64,000 bases of DNA from positions 1 to 64,000 of the forward strand of contig JAGHUJ010000023.1 of the NCBI GenBank assembly GCA_018064905.1. The letters are read 5' to 3'. Shown in pieces: positions 49,351-58,738 of this stretch; the first letter of the stretch is position 1; every line of letters starts with the position of its first letter. The notes beneath the pieces are model-generated. The model saw only the letters and a list, made by a program, of their open reading frames with translations, did not search any database and was not told the origin of the DNA. Made by a program: the position numbers and the translations under genes. Source of the DNA: Candidatus Treponema equifaecale. Its GTDB lineage: Bacteria > Spirochaetota > Spirochaetia > Treponematales > Treponemataceae.

Positions 49351-49406
49351 GATCCCCTTCCTCATACAAACAAACAAGCATTATAAAAAAAAGTTACAAA
49401 AAAAAT

Positions 49407-50953
49407 TTAATTACGTTTCCAGGTTGGGCCGGTTGGAGTATCGATTATTGTGATGCCCCTTGCAGCAAGATCGTTGCGAATCTGGTCAGCCTTTGCAAAG
49501 TCCTTGGCTTTTTTAGCTTCTGTTCTTGCAAGTACAAGAGCTGTGATTTCTTCAGCCTCAGGATCTCCTGCATGGTCATCTGCGGCAGGTGAATTTGCAG
49601 AAGTCTGCTGAGCCAAAGCTTCAAAACCGTATTTAATCACATCCAGCGAAATGACCTTGTCCATTTCAAAAATTGCAGCCAAAGCGTCCAGAGCCTTTCT
49701 GCCTTTTCCATTTGATTCTTTCTGAAGTGCAGAAAGTGCAATTGGAGTTGCCAGATCGTTTTCAAGACCTTCCTTAAAGCGTACAAGATTTTCAGACTCA
49801 ACCTTCATCTTGCCAAGAATTTCAGCATAGTTTTCTTTTGTAAGACCTGCCTTTTCTTCATCATTTGCCTTCTGAATCAGTTTTGCGATTCTTGAATTCA
49901 ATGCGGCACGGCCCTGTTTTGCAGAGTCCATTCCATTTGCTGAATAAACCAGAGGTTTTCTGTAGTGGCCGCCCAAAAGGAAGAATCTGTAGTCCAAAGG
50001 TTCATATCCCTTATCTTTTAAAGAATAGCCCTTGTTTTCTGGAAGTGGTGTCTGCAAAGTGATGAAATTTCCTGAAGACTTGGACATTTTTCCGCCTTCA
50101 AGAATAAGGAATTCATTGTGGAGCCAGTAATTAACCCAAGGTCCTTCCTTTCTGTCTTCTTCTGAGAATGAACCTTCACTCTGAGCAATTTCATTTGTAT
50201 GGTGACAGGAACATGGTCAATTCCGCCTGTATGAATGTCAAAATGCTTTCCAAGATATTTCATAGACATAGCTGAACATTCAATATGCCAGCCAGGATAT
50301 CCCCGGCCCCAAGGTGAATCCCATGTCATTGCCTGATCTTCAAATTTAGATTTTGTGAACCAGAGAACAAAGTCTCCCGGATTCTTTTTATTTTCATCAA
50401 CAACAGCAACCTTACGCTTTCCGGCACCTGCAACAAGGTCTTCAAGATTAAGGTTTGCAAGCTTTGTGTAGTCAGAATAAGTTGAAATATCAAAATAAAG
50501 GTTTCCACCAGCCATGTAAGTGTGACCGTTGGCTTCGATTTTTTTGATAAGTTCAATCATCTCATTGATGTGTTCGGTTGCCTTACAGATTACATCAGGA
50601 TGGCGGATGTTCAGGGCGTCAATGTCCTTCATGAAGGCTTCTGTATAGAACTGTGCAACTTCCAGAACGGACTGGTGGCGTTCAGCTGCAGATTTTTTCA
50701 TTTTGTCTTCACCGTCATCACCGTCTCCAGTAAGGTGTCCAACATCCGTGATGTTCATTACGTGCTTGATGTCATATCCAAGGTACTGCAGGGTTTTGTC
50801 GAGAATGTCCAGAAAAACGTATGCACGAAGGTTTCCGATGTGAGCATAGTTGTAAACCGTAGGGCCGCATCCATAAAAGCCAACGAAATTCTCCCTGATA
50901 GGTTTGAATTCCTGCATTGCATGACCCATTGTGTTGTAAAGTTTAAGTGCCAT
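49407..50953 (-). pseudogene. cysS: Cysteinyl-tRNA synthetase, frameshifted
   Basis: Charges tRNA(Cys). The N-terminal frame (50953 to about 50206) has 'YGCGPTVYNYAHIGNLRAYVF' (HIGH motif) and 'PGWHIECSAMS' with the zinc residues. The C-terminal frame (to 49407) has 'KMSKSSGNF' and 'RNDLAARGITIIDTPTGPTWK'. The frames do not match: at about 50204-50207 one base is missing. Adding one after the GT codon in the 'VPV' region restores VPVHHTNEIAQSEG. Because cysS is normally essential and single-copy, an assembly error is likely, though a true mutation cannot be excluded. Start context GAGG is present. Confidence 0.93.
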
Positions 50954-50981
50954 AATCGTCCTCTGAAAAAAAAGAAAGTGG

Positions 50982-51109
50982 GTGTTACGGCTTACGCCGT
51001 CGGGCTTTCCGCAATTCCGGCTTTAGCCTTCAATGTTTTGTTCTGGTTGTTTCGACAAGCTCAACCACCGCCACAAAACATCGCTTCGCGTTGCTACAAT
51101 CCCTAACAC
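50982..51109. repeat. Complete intergenic palindromic element between cysS and the cNMP regulator
   Basis: 128 bp with complementary ends GTGTTA (50982-50987) and TAACAC (51104-51109). Blocks in order: GGCTTACGCCGTCGGGCTT, GGTTGTTTCGACAAGCTCAA (51045), CGCTTCGCGTTGC and AATCCCTAACAC. It aligns inverted to the pcrA insert at 14118-14237 over its full length. Confidence 0.9.
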
Positions 51110-51233
51110 ATTTCTTCAATTTTATTCCAATTTTTGCTTATGTTCAATTGGAAGAGAAAAAGTGAGAAAATTACTTTGCACTCAATTTCCACCTGGGATT
51201 TTCCGATACTATGAAAGACAATGTTTTTTTTGA

Positions 51234-51239
51234 TATAAT
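51234..51239 (+). promoter_or_regulatory. Likely -10 box of the cNMP-domain regulator gene
   Basis: A TATAAT hexamer 21 nt before the ATG at 51260. A matching -35 box at 17 bp spacing is not evident. Confidence 0.4.
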
Positions 51240-51259
51240 AAAGCTAACGGGTGGAAAAC

Positions 51260-52468
51260 ATGCTTCAGTTATCATTTGTAAATTTTAGAAAAGACACTTA
51301 TATTCTCGTTGAGGGCAAGGAAGATACTGACCGCTTCTACATCATTCAAAGCGGCCACGTAAAGATTGTTCACCAGAACGAAATTCCTGGCACACCTCCA
51401 GAGGTTCTTGGACCTGGAGACTTCATCGGCGTTATTTCCAGCATGTCCGGCCATTCTCAGATTGAAACTGTTGTTGCCATGTCCGACGTTGTTGCAATTT
51501 CTGTTAAGCGTGACCAGTATCCAGAGCTTATTGAAAAAAACACACCTGTAGCTATGAAAATCATCCGCACCTTCGCACACCGAATGCGTGTTCTGAACGA
51601 AACACTGATGAAGCAGACCCTCAAGAATTCTTCAACAGAACAGCCTGTTCAGATTTACAATGTTGCGGAATACTATTACAACCAGAAGCAGTACGATATT
51701 GCAGCCTTTGCATACTACCAGTTCATCAAACTGTGCAAGACTGGTCCACAGGCAGAAAAGGCAATGAAGCTGTTTGCGGCTCTCAGAAAATCTTCAAAGG
51801 CCGTTTATCTTGAATCTAATCAGGATTTGCTGCGTGTTTACCCTAAGGGAACAATGATTATGTCAGAGTCTCAGGGTGGAGCAGATATGTTCATCATTCA
51901 GGACGGTACAGTCAAGATTTCCAAGATTGTAGACGGAACAGAAGTAACACTGGCAATTCTCAAAAAAGGTGATATGTTCGGTGAAATGGCTTTGCTTGAA
52001 AATAAACCTCGCTCAGCTTCTGCTATTGCCACAGATGACTGCCGTCTTATGACAATCAACAAATCGAACTTCAATCAGATGGTTGCCACACAGCCTCAGC
52101 TGGTTTCCCGCCTTACAACAATGCTGGCAGACCGTCTCTGGTCTATGAACCGTCAGCTTGCAAACTCTTTGCTGGGTGGAAATCCTGTTGCAAAAATGAC
52201 AGACATGCTGGCTCTTCAGGTTGAAAAGAACAGAATCGAACTTAAGAAAGGCACTCAGTACCAGACAACTCTTACAGTTGAAGATATTGCTACAATGTGC
52301 GGTCTGAAAAAACAGGATCAGATGCGCCACATCTATTCATTCCAGAATTCCAGCCTCATCAAAATCAACGGCGGCAAGATTTTCATTCCGGATTGTCTTG
52401 AATTGGTAAAACAGGCAGCCTTCTACAGAAAGCAGATTGCAAAACAGCAGGCCACAACACAGAAATAA
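51260..52468 (+). CDS. Crp/Fnr-like regulator with two cyclic-nucleotide-binding domains
   Basis: A 402-residue cytosolic protein. cNMP-binding domain 1 (residues ~10-115: 'DTYILVEGKEDTDRFYIIQSGHVKIVHQNE...VLGPGDFIGVI'). A helical linker of TPR-like character follows ('VYNVAEYYYNQKQYDIAAFAYYQFIKLC'), then cNMP domain 2 (residues ~200-310: 'YPKGTMIMSESQGGADMFIIQDGTVKISK...KKGDMFGEMALLENKPRSASA', the best ligand loop). The C-terminus ('LTVEDIATMCGLKKQDQMRHIYSFQNSSLIKINGGKIFIPD') is a winged-helix-like region. The architecture with two sensing domains is unusual; the effector nucleotide is unknown. ATG 51260 fits the GGTGG spacing better than GTG 51251. Confidence 0.83.
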   Translation: MLQLSFVNFRKDTYILVEGKEDTDRFYIIQSGHVKIVHQNEIPGTPPEVLGPGDFIGVISSMSGHSQIETVVAMSDVVAISVKRDQYPELIEKNTPVAMKIIRTFAHRMRVLNETLMKQTLKNSSTEQPVQIYNVAEYYYNQKQYDIAAFAYYQFIKLCKTGPQAEKAMKLFAALRKSSKAVYLESNQDLLRVYPKGTMIMSESQGGADMFIIQDGTVKISKIVDGTEVTLAILKKGDMFGEMALLENKPRSASAIATDDCRLMTINKSNFNQMVATQPQLVSRLTTMLADRLWSMNRQLANSLLGGNPVAKMTDMLALQVEKNRIELKKGTQYQTTLTVEDIATMCGLKKQDQMRHIYSFQNSSLIKINGGKIFIPDCLELVKQAAFYRKQIAKQQATTQK

Positions 52469-52478
52469 CAGGAACCAG

Positions 52479-53006
52479 ATGAAAAAATTAGCAGCATTTG
52501 CAGCAGTTTTGTTTTCAGTTTTCTCAACCTTTGCACTTCCTGACGGTTTTTCTAAGATTCATCTTGGAATGTCGCTGGATGAGCTTAAGTCCGAGCTTAA
52601 AAAAGATCTGCAGTTCTGCTACCGTGGTGACAGGGATGTTTCTCTTTCTCCAAGTGATGGCCAGATTTTGATTGAAACCGATGCTTCCGGGGCGGACTAT
52701 TCGTTTTTGGACCGCTGTTATTTTCAGTTTGCCGATGAAAAGCTTTATATAATCACAATCAACATGAAGAATTCCAAGATTGACCATTATTCAATTTTCT
52801 CAAAGTTGTGTGAAAAATATGGTCAGCCAAAGGAACTCAATCCAAACAAATCCTTGTGGCAGGATTCTTCTGTAATTATGACACTGGAGCGTCCCCTTAC
52901 TTTAAAATATGTTGATGCAAAGTCTTTCAAAGACAAAAAGGACAAGTCCAACATAGAAAAGACCACCGGCGAAAAAGCCAGAGACGCATTCCTTGATTCT
53001 CTGTAA
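52479..53006 (+). CDS. Small periplasmic hypothetical protein
   Basis: A 175-residue protein with a signal peptide ('AAFAAVLFSVFSTFA'). The mature part is a mixed alpha/beta domain ('FSKIHLGMSLDELKSELKKDLQF', 'DRCYFQFADEKLYIITINM', 'EKYGQPKELNPNKSLWQD'). The 'IHLGMSLDELK' start and the repeated phenylalanine/aspartate pattern occur in small secreted proteins of treponemes, but I cannot name a family. AGGAACCAG precedes the ATG at 52479 and its start lies 10 bp after the regulator stop, so the two are probably co-transcribed. Confidence 0.72.
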   Translation: MKKLAAFAAVLFSVFSTFALPDGFSKIHLGMSLDELKSELKKDLQFCYRGDRDVSLSPSDGQILIETDASGADYSFLDRCYFQFADEKLYIITINMKNSKIDHYSIFSKLCEKYGQPKELNPNKSLWQDSSVIMTLERPLTLKYVDAKSFKDKKDKSNIEKTTGEKARDAFLDSL

Positions 53007-53055
53007 CATGTCTTTTCGAACTTAGTTCATTTGTCATTACGGATTTGATTCGATC

Positions 53056-53112
53056 TGTCATTTTGAGCGTACTCGACAAGTACACTCGTTGTCGTGCTTG
53101 TTCGAAATCTAC
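53056..53112. repeat. Half palindromic repeat before DUF192 gene
   Basis: GTCATTTTGAGCG (53056-) to TTCGAAATCTACA (53101-53113) with an inserted GTACTCGACAAGTACACTCG segment. It belongs to the GTCA...TCGAAATCTA family. Confidence 0.65.
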
Positions 53113-53148
53113 ATATAAAAACTGTACTTGCTGTTAGGAATTTTTACC

Positions 53149-53595
53149 ATGAAAAGAATACTGAAGAATTTATTTCTGTTCTGTTTGCTTGCCCTTATGC
53201 TTACGGCCTGTTCAGCAACGGAACTTCCTGTCAAAAATCTAAAAATCACAAAAGCCGACGGGACTGAAATTACTGTAAAGGCTGAAATTGCAAAAAAAGT
53301 AGAGGAGAGAAACAGGGGCTTTATGTTCAGAAAACACATTCCCGATGGTACTGGAATGCTGTTCATATTTGAGCGTGATCAGATTCTGAATTTCTGGATG
53401 AAAAACACTCCGCATCCGCTTTCAATTGCTTACATCGATTATTCTGGAAAAATCAGAAATATCTACGATATGAAACCCTTCAGCGAGGCGGGAATTACCA
53501 GCACCGTCAGCGTTCGATATGCTCTTGAAGTGCCTCAGGGCTGGTATGAAAAAACAGGAATAAAGGTGGGTGACACCTTAGACCTCAAGTTTTAA
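53149..53595 (+). CDS. DUF192-family lipoprotein
   Basis: A 148-residue protein with a lipobox signal ('NLFLFCLLALMLTACS', LTAC). The mature domain is DUF192: 'AKKVEERNRGFMFRKHIPDGTGMLFIFERDQILNFWMKNTPHPLSIAYIDYSGKIRNIYDMKPFSE'. The family is small, secreted and of unknown role. ATG at 53149 is preferred to 53128. Its 3' end overlaps the convergent TPR gene by 18 bp. Confidence 0.88.
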   Translation: MKRILKNLFLFCLLALMLTACSATELPVKNLKITKADGTEITVKAEIAKKVEERNRGFMFRKHIPDGTGMLFIFERDQILNFWMKNTPHPLSIAYIDYSGKIRNIYDMKPFSEAGITSTVSVRYALEVPQGWYEKTGIKVGDTLDLKF

Positions 53596-54723
53596 AAGCT
53601 CCATTGCAGCAATCTTGTCATCAGGATCAATTTCCAGAACAGTCTGGAAGTAGCTTGCCGCAACTGCAGGATTTCCTTCCTTAAGCGCAACGTATCCCAA
53701 ATTTGAAATAATCTTTGTGTTTTCGCTGTCCTTAGCGAGAGCCTTTTCAAGAATCTTCTTTGCACCGGCCAGGTCTCCTGTTTCCAAAAGACAGATTGCC
53801 AGCTCGTTGTAAGTGTCGCTGGTATCTCCGCTGTCACAGGTAAGGGCTTTTTCAAATGCAGCCTTTGCATCTTCAAATCTGCCCAGTTTTCTTAAACCCC
53901 ATCCAAGCATGAACCATGCGTTCCAGACATGAGGATTCTTCTGAATGAAAAGTCTGATTTCTTCAAGTCCTTTTTCTTCTTCACCATTGCTGATGAAGTC
54001 ATAGGCAGCCTTAAAGTGGTCGTCTTCCATGTTGCGGTTTGAAATATCGTTTATGAGTTCCTGAGCACGGTTCTTCTTGTAAAGTCCGTTTTCTCCCAGT
54101 TCTTCATCGCTGATATCGCAGGTAAGGGCAAGGTATGTTTCAAAATTGTCCTTTGCTTCACCATACTTGCGCTTTTTAAGATTGAAGAAGCCTGCGTTAA
54201 AGAATGCGTCTGGCATTGGTGGTTCTGCTTCAAGTGCTTCGCGGTAATAGTTCTGGGCGTCCTCATCATATGCGTTGGCATCGTCAATAAGCCCTGAGCG
54301 TCTGTATGAATCTGCACGCTGATCAAAGAAAAGCGCCATGTTCAGAACTGTAATCATGTCTTCTGGATCAAAACCGCGCAATCCTCTGAAAATTTCTTCA
54401 GCCAATTCCCAGTCTTCGTTCTTTGCTTTGAGAATAGCCGCTTCCATCAGTTCCTTTTTAATGTCCGGGCGTGCTGATTTTAAGATTGAGCGATAGTAGA
54501 GAATGTGCTCATGCTTTGGATCATATGCCATTACTGTAAGGAGACCTGCAAGAATCTGTTCCTGAGTGAGTTCCTTCATGTCAAAAGTGCCAGGAGCATC
54601 AGAATCTTTTTTTTGTACTGGCAGAGGAATTGTTGTGTCCAAATGCATTGCCTGAGAGGAGAGTTTAAAATCCTCCGGCAAGTTTATGAAATAAATTGAG
54701 TCTAATGGTGATACTGGATTCAT
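53578..54723 (-). CDS. TPR-repeat protein
   Basis: A 381-residue cytosolic protein with at least four TPR motifs near the C-terminus ('VWNAWFMLGWGLRKLGRFEDAKAAFEKALTCD', 'TYNELAICLLETGDLAGAKKILEKALAKD', 'TKIISNLGYVALKEGNPAVAASYFQTVLEID'), and more divergent helical repeats before. It works as a scaffold in protein complexes. It is co-directional with, and 6 bp downstream of, the PilZ gene, so the pair may act together. No catalytic motif or signal peptide. Confidence 0.88.
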   Translation of the reverse strand: MNPVSPLDSIYFINLPEDFKLSSQAMHLDTTIPLPVQKKDSDAPGTFDMKELTQEQILAGLLTVMAYDPKHEHILYYRSILKSARPDIKKELMEAAILKAKNEDWELAEEIFRGLRGFDPEDMITVLNMALFFDQRADSYRRSGLIDDANAYDEDAQNYYREALEAEPPMPDAFFNAGFFNLKKRKYGEAKDNFETYLALTCDISDEELGENGLYKKNRAQELINDISNRNMEDDHFKAAYDFISNGEEEKGLEEIRLFIQKNPHVWNAWFMLGWGLRKLGRFEDAKAAFEKALTCDSGDTSDTYNELAICLLETGDLAGAKKILEKALAKDSENTKIISNLGYVALKEGNPAVAASYFQTVLEIDPDDKIAAMELLKLEV

Positions 54724-54729
54724 GTTTTC

Positions 54730-55692
54730 CTATTCCGTTTGTGCTGGGGAAGCAGGCTGAGCTGGAGCAGGGGATGCTGGTGACGGCTGCTGTGCATTTG
54801 CCTGTGGTTGAGCTTTTGCCGCTGCCTGAGCCTGCTGTACATGTGCTGCCTTTGCTGCGGCCAGCTGATCTGTAACTGAAAGCTGTGTTTTGCGTACTGC
54901 AGTAAGGTAGTTGTTTAAGTGCAGTTTGAATGGCAATGGAATTGATGTTTCGTCAAATTTAATGCTGACTGCACAGATGTCTTTTCTTCCCTGAATCAAA
55001 TCTGCAGAAACAATCATACCATTGATTGAAACTACTTCCTGCGGCTCGTCAAATTCAAGTCTGAGGACAGAAGGCTTGTTTGCAAGGAACTGTGACAGAC
55101 CGATAAGGAGAACTTTTGCACCAGAGAATGAAATGTCTCTGAGAACACAATGTCTTGGAACACCTTGAACGATTACAACACATTCTTCCTTTGTGAGTCC
55201 AAGCTTTCGTTTGCTGTCTTCATTGATTACAACCCTTTCTTCTCTGCGGCGAATCGCATTTGCATTTGCTTCAAGAAGTCTTCCTACGATTTCAATCAAA
55301 TCATCAGGCGGACGCTGAGTAAACTGAAGAGTAACTACAACAAGATCCTTGGAATTCATGTAAGGCTGCATTTTTGCAACCCTGGCTGAAACCAGGAATG
55401 TGATTATGTCCTTGTCCTGTTCTGAAAAACAGAAGCGCAGGTTTACAGTCTGATTCTGATTGTCTTTGTTGGCCAATGCAGCAAAAGCTCCGCCTTTAGT
55501 TCCGACGATAATTTTTGCAGCCATAAAAGATGTGGAATTAATGATACAAGGCCACTGACCACCGTTGCACTTAATATACACCTGTCTTGGATCCAAGCCC
55601 AATGCACGGATTATGTCCTTTGTGAAAGTTACTTCTGTGTCGCGATACTGGTCGTAATATTTTGTAAGCTGTTGACTTGTAGCAATACCCAT
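54730..55692 (-). CDS. PilZ-domain c-di-GMP-binding protein
   Basis: A 320-residue protein that should bind c-di-GMP. A divergent N-terminal PilZ-like domain (residues ~20-160) is followed by a PilZ domain with 'RRREERVVINEDSKRKLG' (RxxxR) and 'LRDISFSGAKVLLIG' (DxSxxG). The C-terminus is an Ala/Gln/Pro-rich tail. The double-domain layout is typical of spirochaete PilZ proteins implicated in motility. ATG 55692 is chosen over 55728, since a TTGACC-17-TAAAAT promoter lies directly before it, leaving a leader of about 7 nt. It is followed by the TPR gene. Confidence 0.88.
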   Translation of the reverse strand: MGIATSQQLTKYYDQYRDTEVTFTKDIIRALGLDPRQVYIKCNGGQWPCIINSTSFMAAKIIVGTKGGAFAALANKDNQNQTVNLRFCFSEQDKDIITFLVSARVAKMQPYMNSKDLVVVTLQFTQRPPDDLIEIVGRLLEANANAIRRREERVVINEDSKRKLGLTKEECVVIVQGVPRHCVLRDISFSGAKVLLIGLSQFLANKPSVLRLEFDEPQEVVSINGMIVSADLIQGRKDICAVSIKFDETSIPLPFKLHLNNYLTAVRKTQLSVTDQLAAAKAAHVQQAQAAAKAQPQANAQQPSPASPAPAQPASPAQTE

Positions 55693-55699
55693 AAAGATA

Positions 55700-55728
55700 A
55701 TTTTAACCCAATATAGTCTAATGGTCAA
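55700..55728 (-). promoter_or_regulatory. Promoter of the pilZ gene, almost leaderless
   Basis: On the minus strand, TTGACC (55728-55723), 17-bp spacer, TAAAAT (55705-55700), then 7 nt to the ATG at 55692. Confidence 0.7.
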
Positions 55729-55795
55729 ATGAAAACATGCCGATAATGTCCGGTTGTCTTCAATTTTTTAAAACAACCTTAAATAAAATTCCGGA

Positions 55796-56869
55796 TTATC
55801 GAAGATTGTCGTTGTTCTGTTTTTCGCGATTCTTTTCCATTACAAAGCTGATGAAGTGGTCTTCCAGTGTTTTGTGCGGGCCCGGAATATTCAGACGCTT
55901 TCTGGCGCGGGCATTGTCTCTTCGAAGTGTGTACTGCTGGTAGAAATCGCGGTAATCTTCGCTGACATCTGTCTTAACGTCTGCACCCAAGAATGATGAA
56001 ACTTCATCACGGCCAATTGCACCGATTCCCTGTTCCTTAAGAATGGATTTAAGCTTTGTTATCTGCTCGTATGAAATTCCGAACAAAAATTCTTCCATAG
56101 CCTGGTTTACATCAGGTGTTCCAAGCTGAGTCTTGATGAATTCGCTCCACTGGTCGTCCAGCTGAAATGAAATCATAATAAGCTCGCTGGTACCCATCAT
56201 AGTCCCAAAAGCCGGCGCAAGTCTTGAACGGGCCTTCCATACGGACTGCAATACAGGTGAAATATCTGAAATGTTCTGGTCGGCACGATGTTCCCAAAGC
56301 AAAAGTAAGGAAAGAGCCAGCTGGCGGCGGGAATCCATGGAAAGAGAAGTGTCACGAATCAAATTCAGGTAGACATCCTCTGCAAGAAGCAGAAACATCA
56401 TTGAAACTGTCTCATCGTGGAATGCTCTGTTGAATTTATCCTCAAAACCTGCATTTTTTGAAAGTTTTTCCAGTGAGGAGAATGTATGAAGCTTTGAAAC
56501 AAGAAATCCTTTGCCAAGAGTTGCTTTAGATGGCAGCTGAAGGGTTGTGTCACCTTCACGGGTTGAGTTTATGAGTGACTCAATCAGGGACTGAGGTGTT
56601 CGTGAACCAACTGTAAGATCTGCCCGTTCCAAAAGTGAAGGGAAGTTCGCAATAGCCAATGCCAGCTGCTTTAAGTCTTCGATTCTTTTGTTCAGCAGCT
56701 CCAGGTGCTCTACGTCTGTTTCTGCAAGTTTTGCACGAAGCTCAACTACCATTTCCCGCTGTTTTTCAGTGAAAACGACGATACCAGTGTCAATTTCTTC
56801 ACCGGTTGGTTTTTCTTCTTCAAAAAATTCACTGAGGTCTACTGATGTGAACTGATTTTCGGCTTCCAT
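55796..56869 (-). CDS. Conserved hypothetical protein, mostly helical
   Basis: A 357-residue soluble acidic, helical protein, likely cytosolic ('EKQREMVVELRAKLAETDVEHLELLNKRIEDLKQLALAIANFPSLLERADL'). No signal peptide, TM segment or catalytic motif is visible. Repeated 'SLEKLSKNAG', 'LSLLLLWEHRADQ' helices suggest an all-alpha scaffold. It lies 104 bp upstream of the PilZ gene on the same strand, a spacing that includes the PilZ promoter, so it is not necessarily in one operon. I do not recognise a family. Confidence 0.65.
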   Translation of the reverse strand: MEAENQFTSVDLSEFFEEEKPTGEEIDTGIVVFTEKQREMVVELRAKLAETDVEHLELLNKRIEDLKQLALAIANFPSLLERADLTVGSRTPQSLIESLINSTREGDTTLQLPSKATLGKGFLVSKLHTFSSLEKLSKNAGFEDKFNRAFHDETVSMMFLLLAEDVYLNLIRDTSLSMDSRRQLALSLLLLWEHRADQNISDISPVLQSVWKARSRLAPAFGTMMGTSELIMISFQLDDQWSEFIKTQLGTPDVNQAMEEFLFGISYEQITKLKSILKEQGIGAIGRDEVSSFLGADVKTDVSEDYRDFYQQYTLRRDNARARKRLNIPGPHKTLEDHFISFVMEKNREKQNNDNLR

Positions 56870-56972
56870 TTTTTTCTTTCTTCTTTTCTTAAAATTTCTA
56901 AAATCTCTAATTGTTTAAAGTATACCACAGTTTTGACTAATTTCAACAATGCAAACAGCCGAATTTCTAAGT

Positions 56973-58277
56973 ATGAAAAAGTTTTTTGTTTTCTTTTTAG
57001 TATGTTTTTGTTGTTTTTCTTCAGTTTTTGCAGCTGAAGATATGTTGATATTGAGTCAGGACATTCGTATTGAAGCTGACAAGGGCAATGATTTTAAAAC
57101 TGCCGGTGGATATCATCTTTATATAAGGAAGAAACCGGGAATTGAATCTGTCATGCTTGTTGAAACGACAAAGGATCCTGAAGGAAAAGAAGACAATTAC
57201 GCTTACAGAGCCTTGGAATACAATCCTGTTAACGGAGACGAAATTCGTTATCTGAATGGAAAGGTTCTGGATTCAAAATATGCAAGATACAGCCTCATTG
57301 ATTCCACTGCAGAAGCTGATGAAATTTTCGGTCAGGCCTTTCATATTTATATTCCTTCAGAAATTGCATACGGTTATCCCTGGACCAGAAACGGTACTGT
57401 TCAGATTGACCGTGGAACCTTCATCAACATTCGCTCTTTCAGCAAAAAATATGGAGACTACACTGGAGAATATGCTGACAATGCCTTTATGTTCGATTTT
57501 GGCGCACCTGTAATAAGAAGAAAACCAAAACCAGCTCCTGTAGTGATTGAAAAACCTGTTCCTGCACCTGTAGTTCCACCTGCACCTCCTGCACCAGTTC
57601 CAGAACCAGAGCCAGATCCGATTGAGGAACCTGAAGTAATCATTCTTACGGACAACTACAATTCCATTGCCGCTGAGAAATTCAAGGAAATCGCAGATTT
57701 TGGAAATGGTGAAATGTATTTTTCAAAAGGACCAAAATTTCTTCCTGCAGATGTGATGAAGGCCCTGGATTCAATTTCACCAAAAAAGAAGGTTGATGTG
57801 GTGTTTGCCATTGATACAACCGGTTCAATGAAAGACGACATGCAGGAGCTTAAGGAAGTGTGGATTCCAGAGCTTATTGAAAAAGTGAAGGAATTTGAGA
57901 GCCTTAGACTGGGACTTTTGCTTTATCGTGATTACGGTGACACTTACAGATATATGGATCTTCCTGTCCGCCGCTATGATTTTACTGAGAATGTTGAATA
58001 TTTTAAGAAAAATCTGAATGAAGTGAAGATTCTTGGAAAGGAAGGCGGAGATATTCCTGAAGCAGTTTATGAGGCTCTGTATGCTTCAATGGATTTTTAT
58101 AAATGGCGATATGACGCTTACAGAAAAATTATTCTGATTGGTGATGCTGAACCTCATCCAAAGCCAAGAGGTCTTGGAAAATTCTCAAAGGATCTGGTTG
58201 AAACAATCGCAAAACAGAAAGGAATTGTCATCGACACAATTATCGTGCCTGATGACAAATCAGAAAGAGGCCGTTAG
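56973..58277 (+). CDS. Secreted VWA-domain protein
   Basis: A 434-residue protein with a signal peptide ('FFVFFLVCFCCFSSVFAAE'). An N-terminal beta-rich domain follows (residues ~20-180, with 'GGYHLYIRKKPGIESVMLVETTKDPEG'), then a Pro/Glu/Val linker ('APVVPPAPPAPVPEPEPDP'), then a von Willebrand factor A domain with the MIDAS motif 'VVFAIDTTGSMKDDM' (DxTGS) and 'GDIPEAVYEALYASMDF'. It probably mediates metal-dependent protein binding in the envelope. ATG 56973 is preferred over 56949. The stop overlaps the next gene on the other strand by 4 bp. Confidence 0.88.
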   Translation: MKKFFVFFLVCFCCFSSVFAAEDMLILSQDIRIEADKGNDFKTAGGYHLYIRKKPGIESVMLVETTKDPEGKEDNYAYRALEYNPVNGDEIRYLNGKVLDSKYARYSLIDSTAEADEIFGQAFHIYIPSEIAYGYPWTRNGTVQIDRGTFINIRSFSKKYGDYTGEYADNAFMFDFGAPVIRRKPKPAPVVIEKPVPAPVVPPAPPAPVPEPEPDPIEEPEVIILTDNYNSIAAEKFKEIADFGNGEMYFSKGPKFLPADVMKALDSISPKKKVDVVFAIDTTGSMKDDMQELKEVWIPELIEKVKEFESLRLGLLLYRDYGDTYRYMDLPVRRYDFTENVEYFKKNLNEVKILGKEGGDIPEAVYEALYASMDFYKWRYDAYRKIILIGDAEPHPKPRGLGKFSKDLVETIAKQKGIVIDTIIVPDDKSERGR

Positions 58278-58660
58278 TTTTTTGCTGGAATTTTAGCAAG
58301 TTCCAGCTTTGCCAGTTTTTCATAGGCACCTGGAATTTCACCTGGTGCTGTGTGGGCATAAAGTGAAACAACTTCGTTCAGGATTACGGAAGCCTTTTCG
58401 TAGTCCTTTTCTTTTATGTAGATGTGTCCGATTTCGTAGCTTGCTTCTGCATAAATTGGAAGTGCATCGGCATAGCGTTCTGTAACGGCATTGTAGTAGC
58501 AGAGGGCAGCCTTGTAATTGCCGGATTCAAAGGCGTCCTGTCCTTTCTGAATGAGTTCCTGTGCTGTAAGTTCCATTGGAATTTCCTTTGGAACGGATGA
58601 ACAGGATGCAAATACAAAAAATATTGAGATAAGTGCCAGGTTAAGAATTAATTTTTTCAT
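58274..58660 (-). CDS. TPR-like lipoprotein
   Basis: A 128-residue lipoprotein: 'LISIFFVFASC' is the lipobox (FASC), followed by two TPR-like motifs ('IQKGQDAFESGNYKAALCYYNAVTERYADALPIYAEASYEIGHIYIKEKDYEKASVILNEVV'). It resembles small outer-membrane-assembly or BamD-like fragments, but is much shorter. It converges on the VWA gene with a 4-bp overlap. Function is unknown; an assembly partner is only a guess. Confidence 0.82.
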   Translation of the reverse strand: MKKLILNLALISIFFVFASCSSVPKEIPMELTAQELIQKGQDAFESGNYKAALCYYNAVTERYADALPIYAEASYEIGHIYIKEKDYEKASVILNEVVSLYAHTAPGEIPGAYEKLAKLELAKIPAKN

Positions 58661-58738
58661 AAATTTATTTTACCATTTCTTTTAGACTTGTGATACAATT
58701 TTTAGCAGAAAAAAACGATTTCATCAGGAGGTTCACCT

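Noticed and set aside
50195-50215. Programmed frameshift in cysS
   Set aside because: No slippery heptamer; a missing base is a simpler explanation for a gene that normally needs none.
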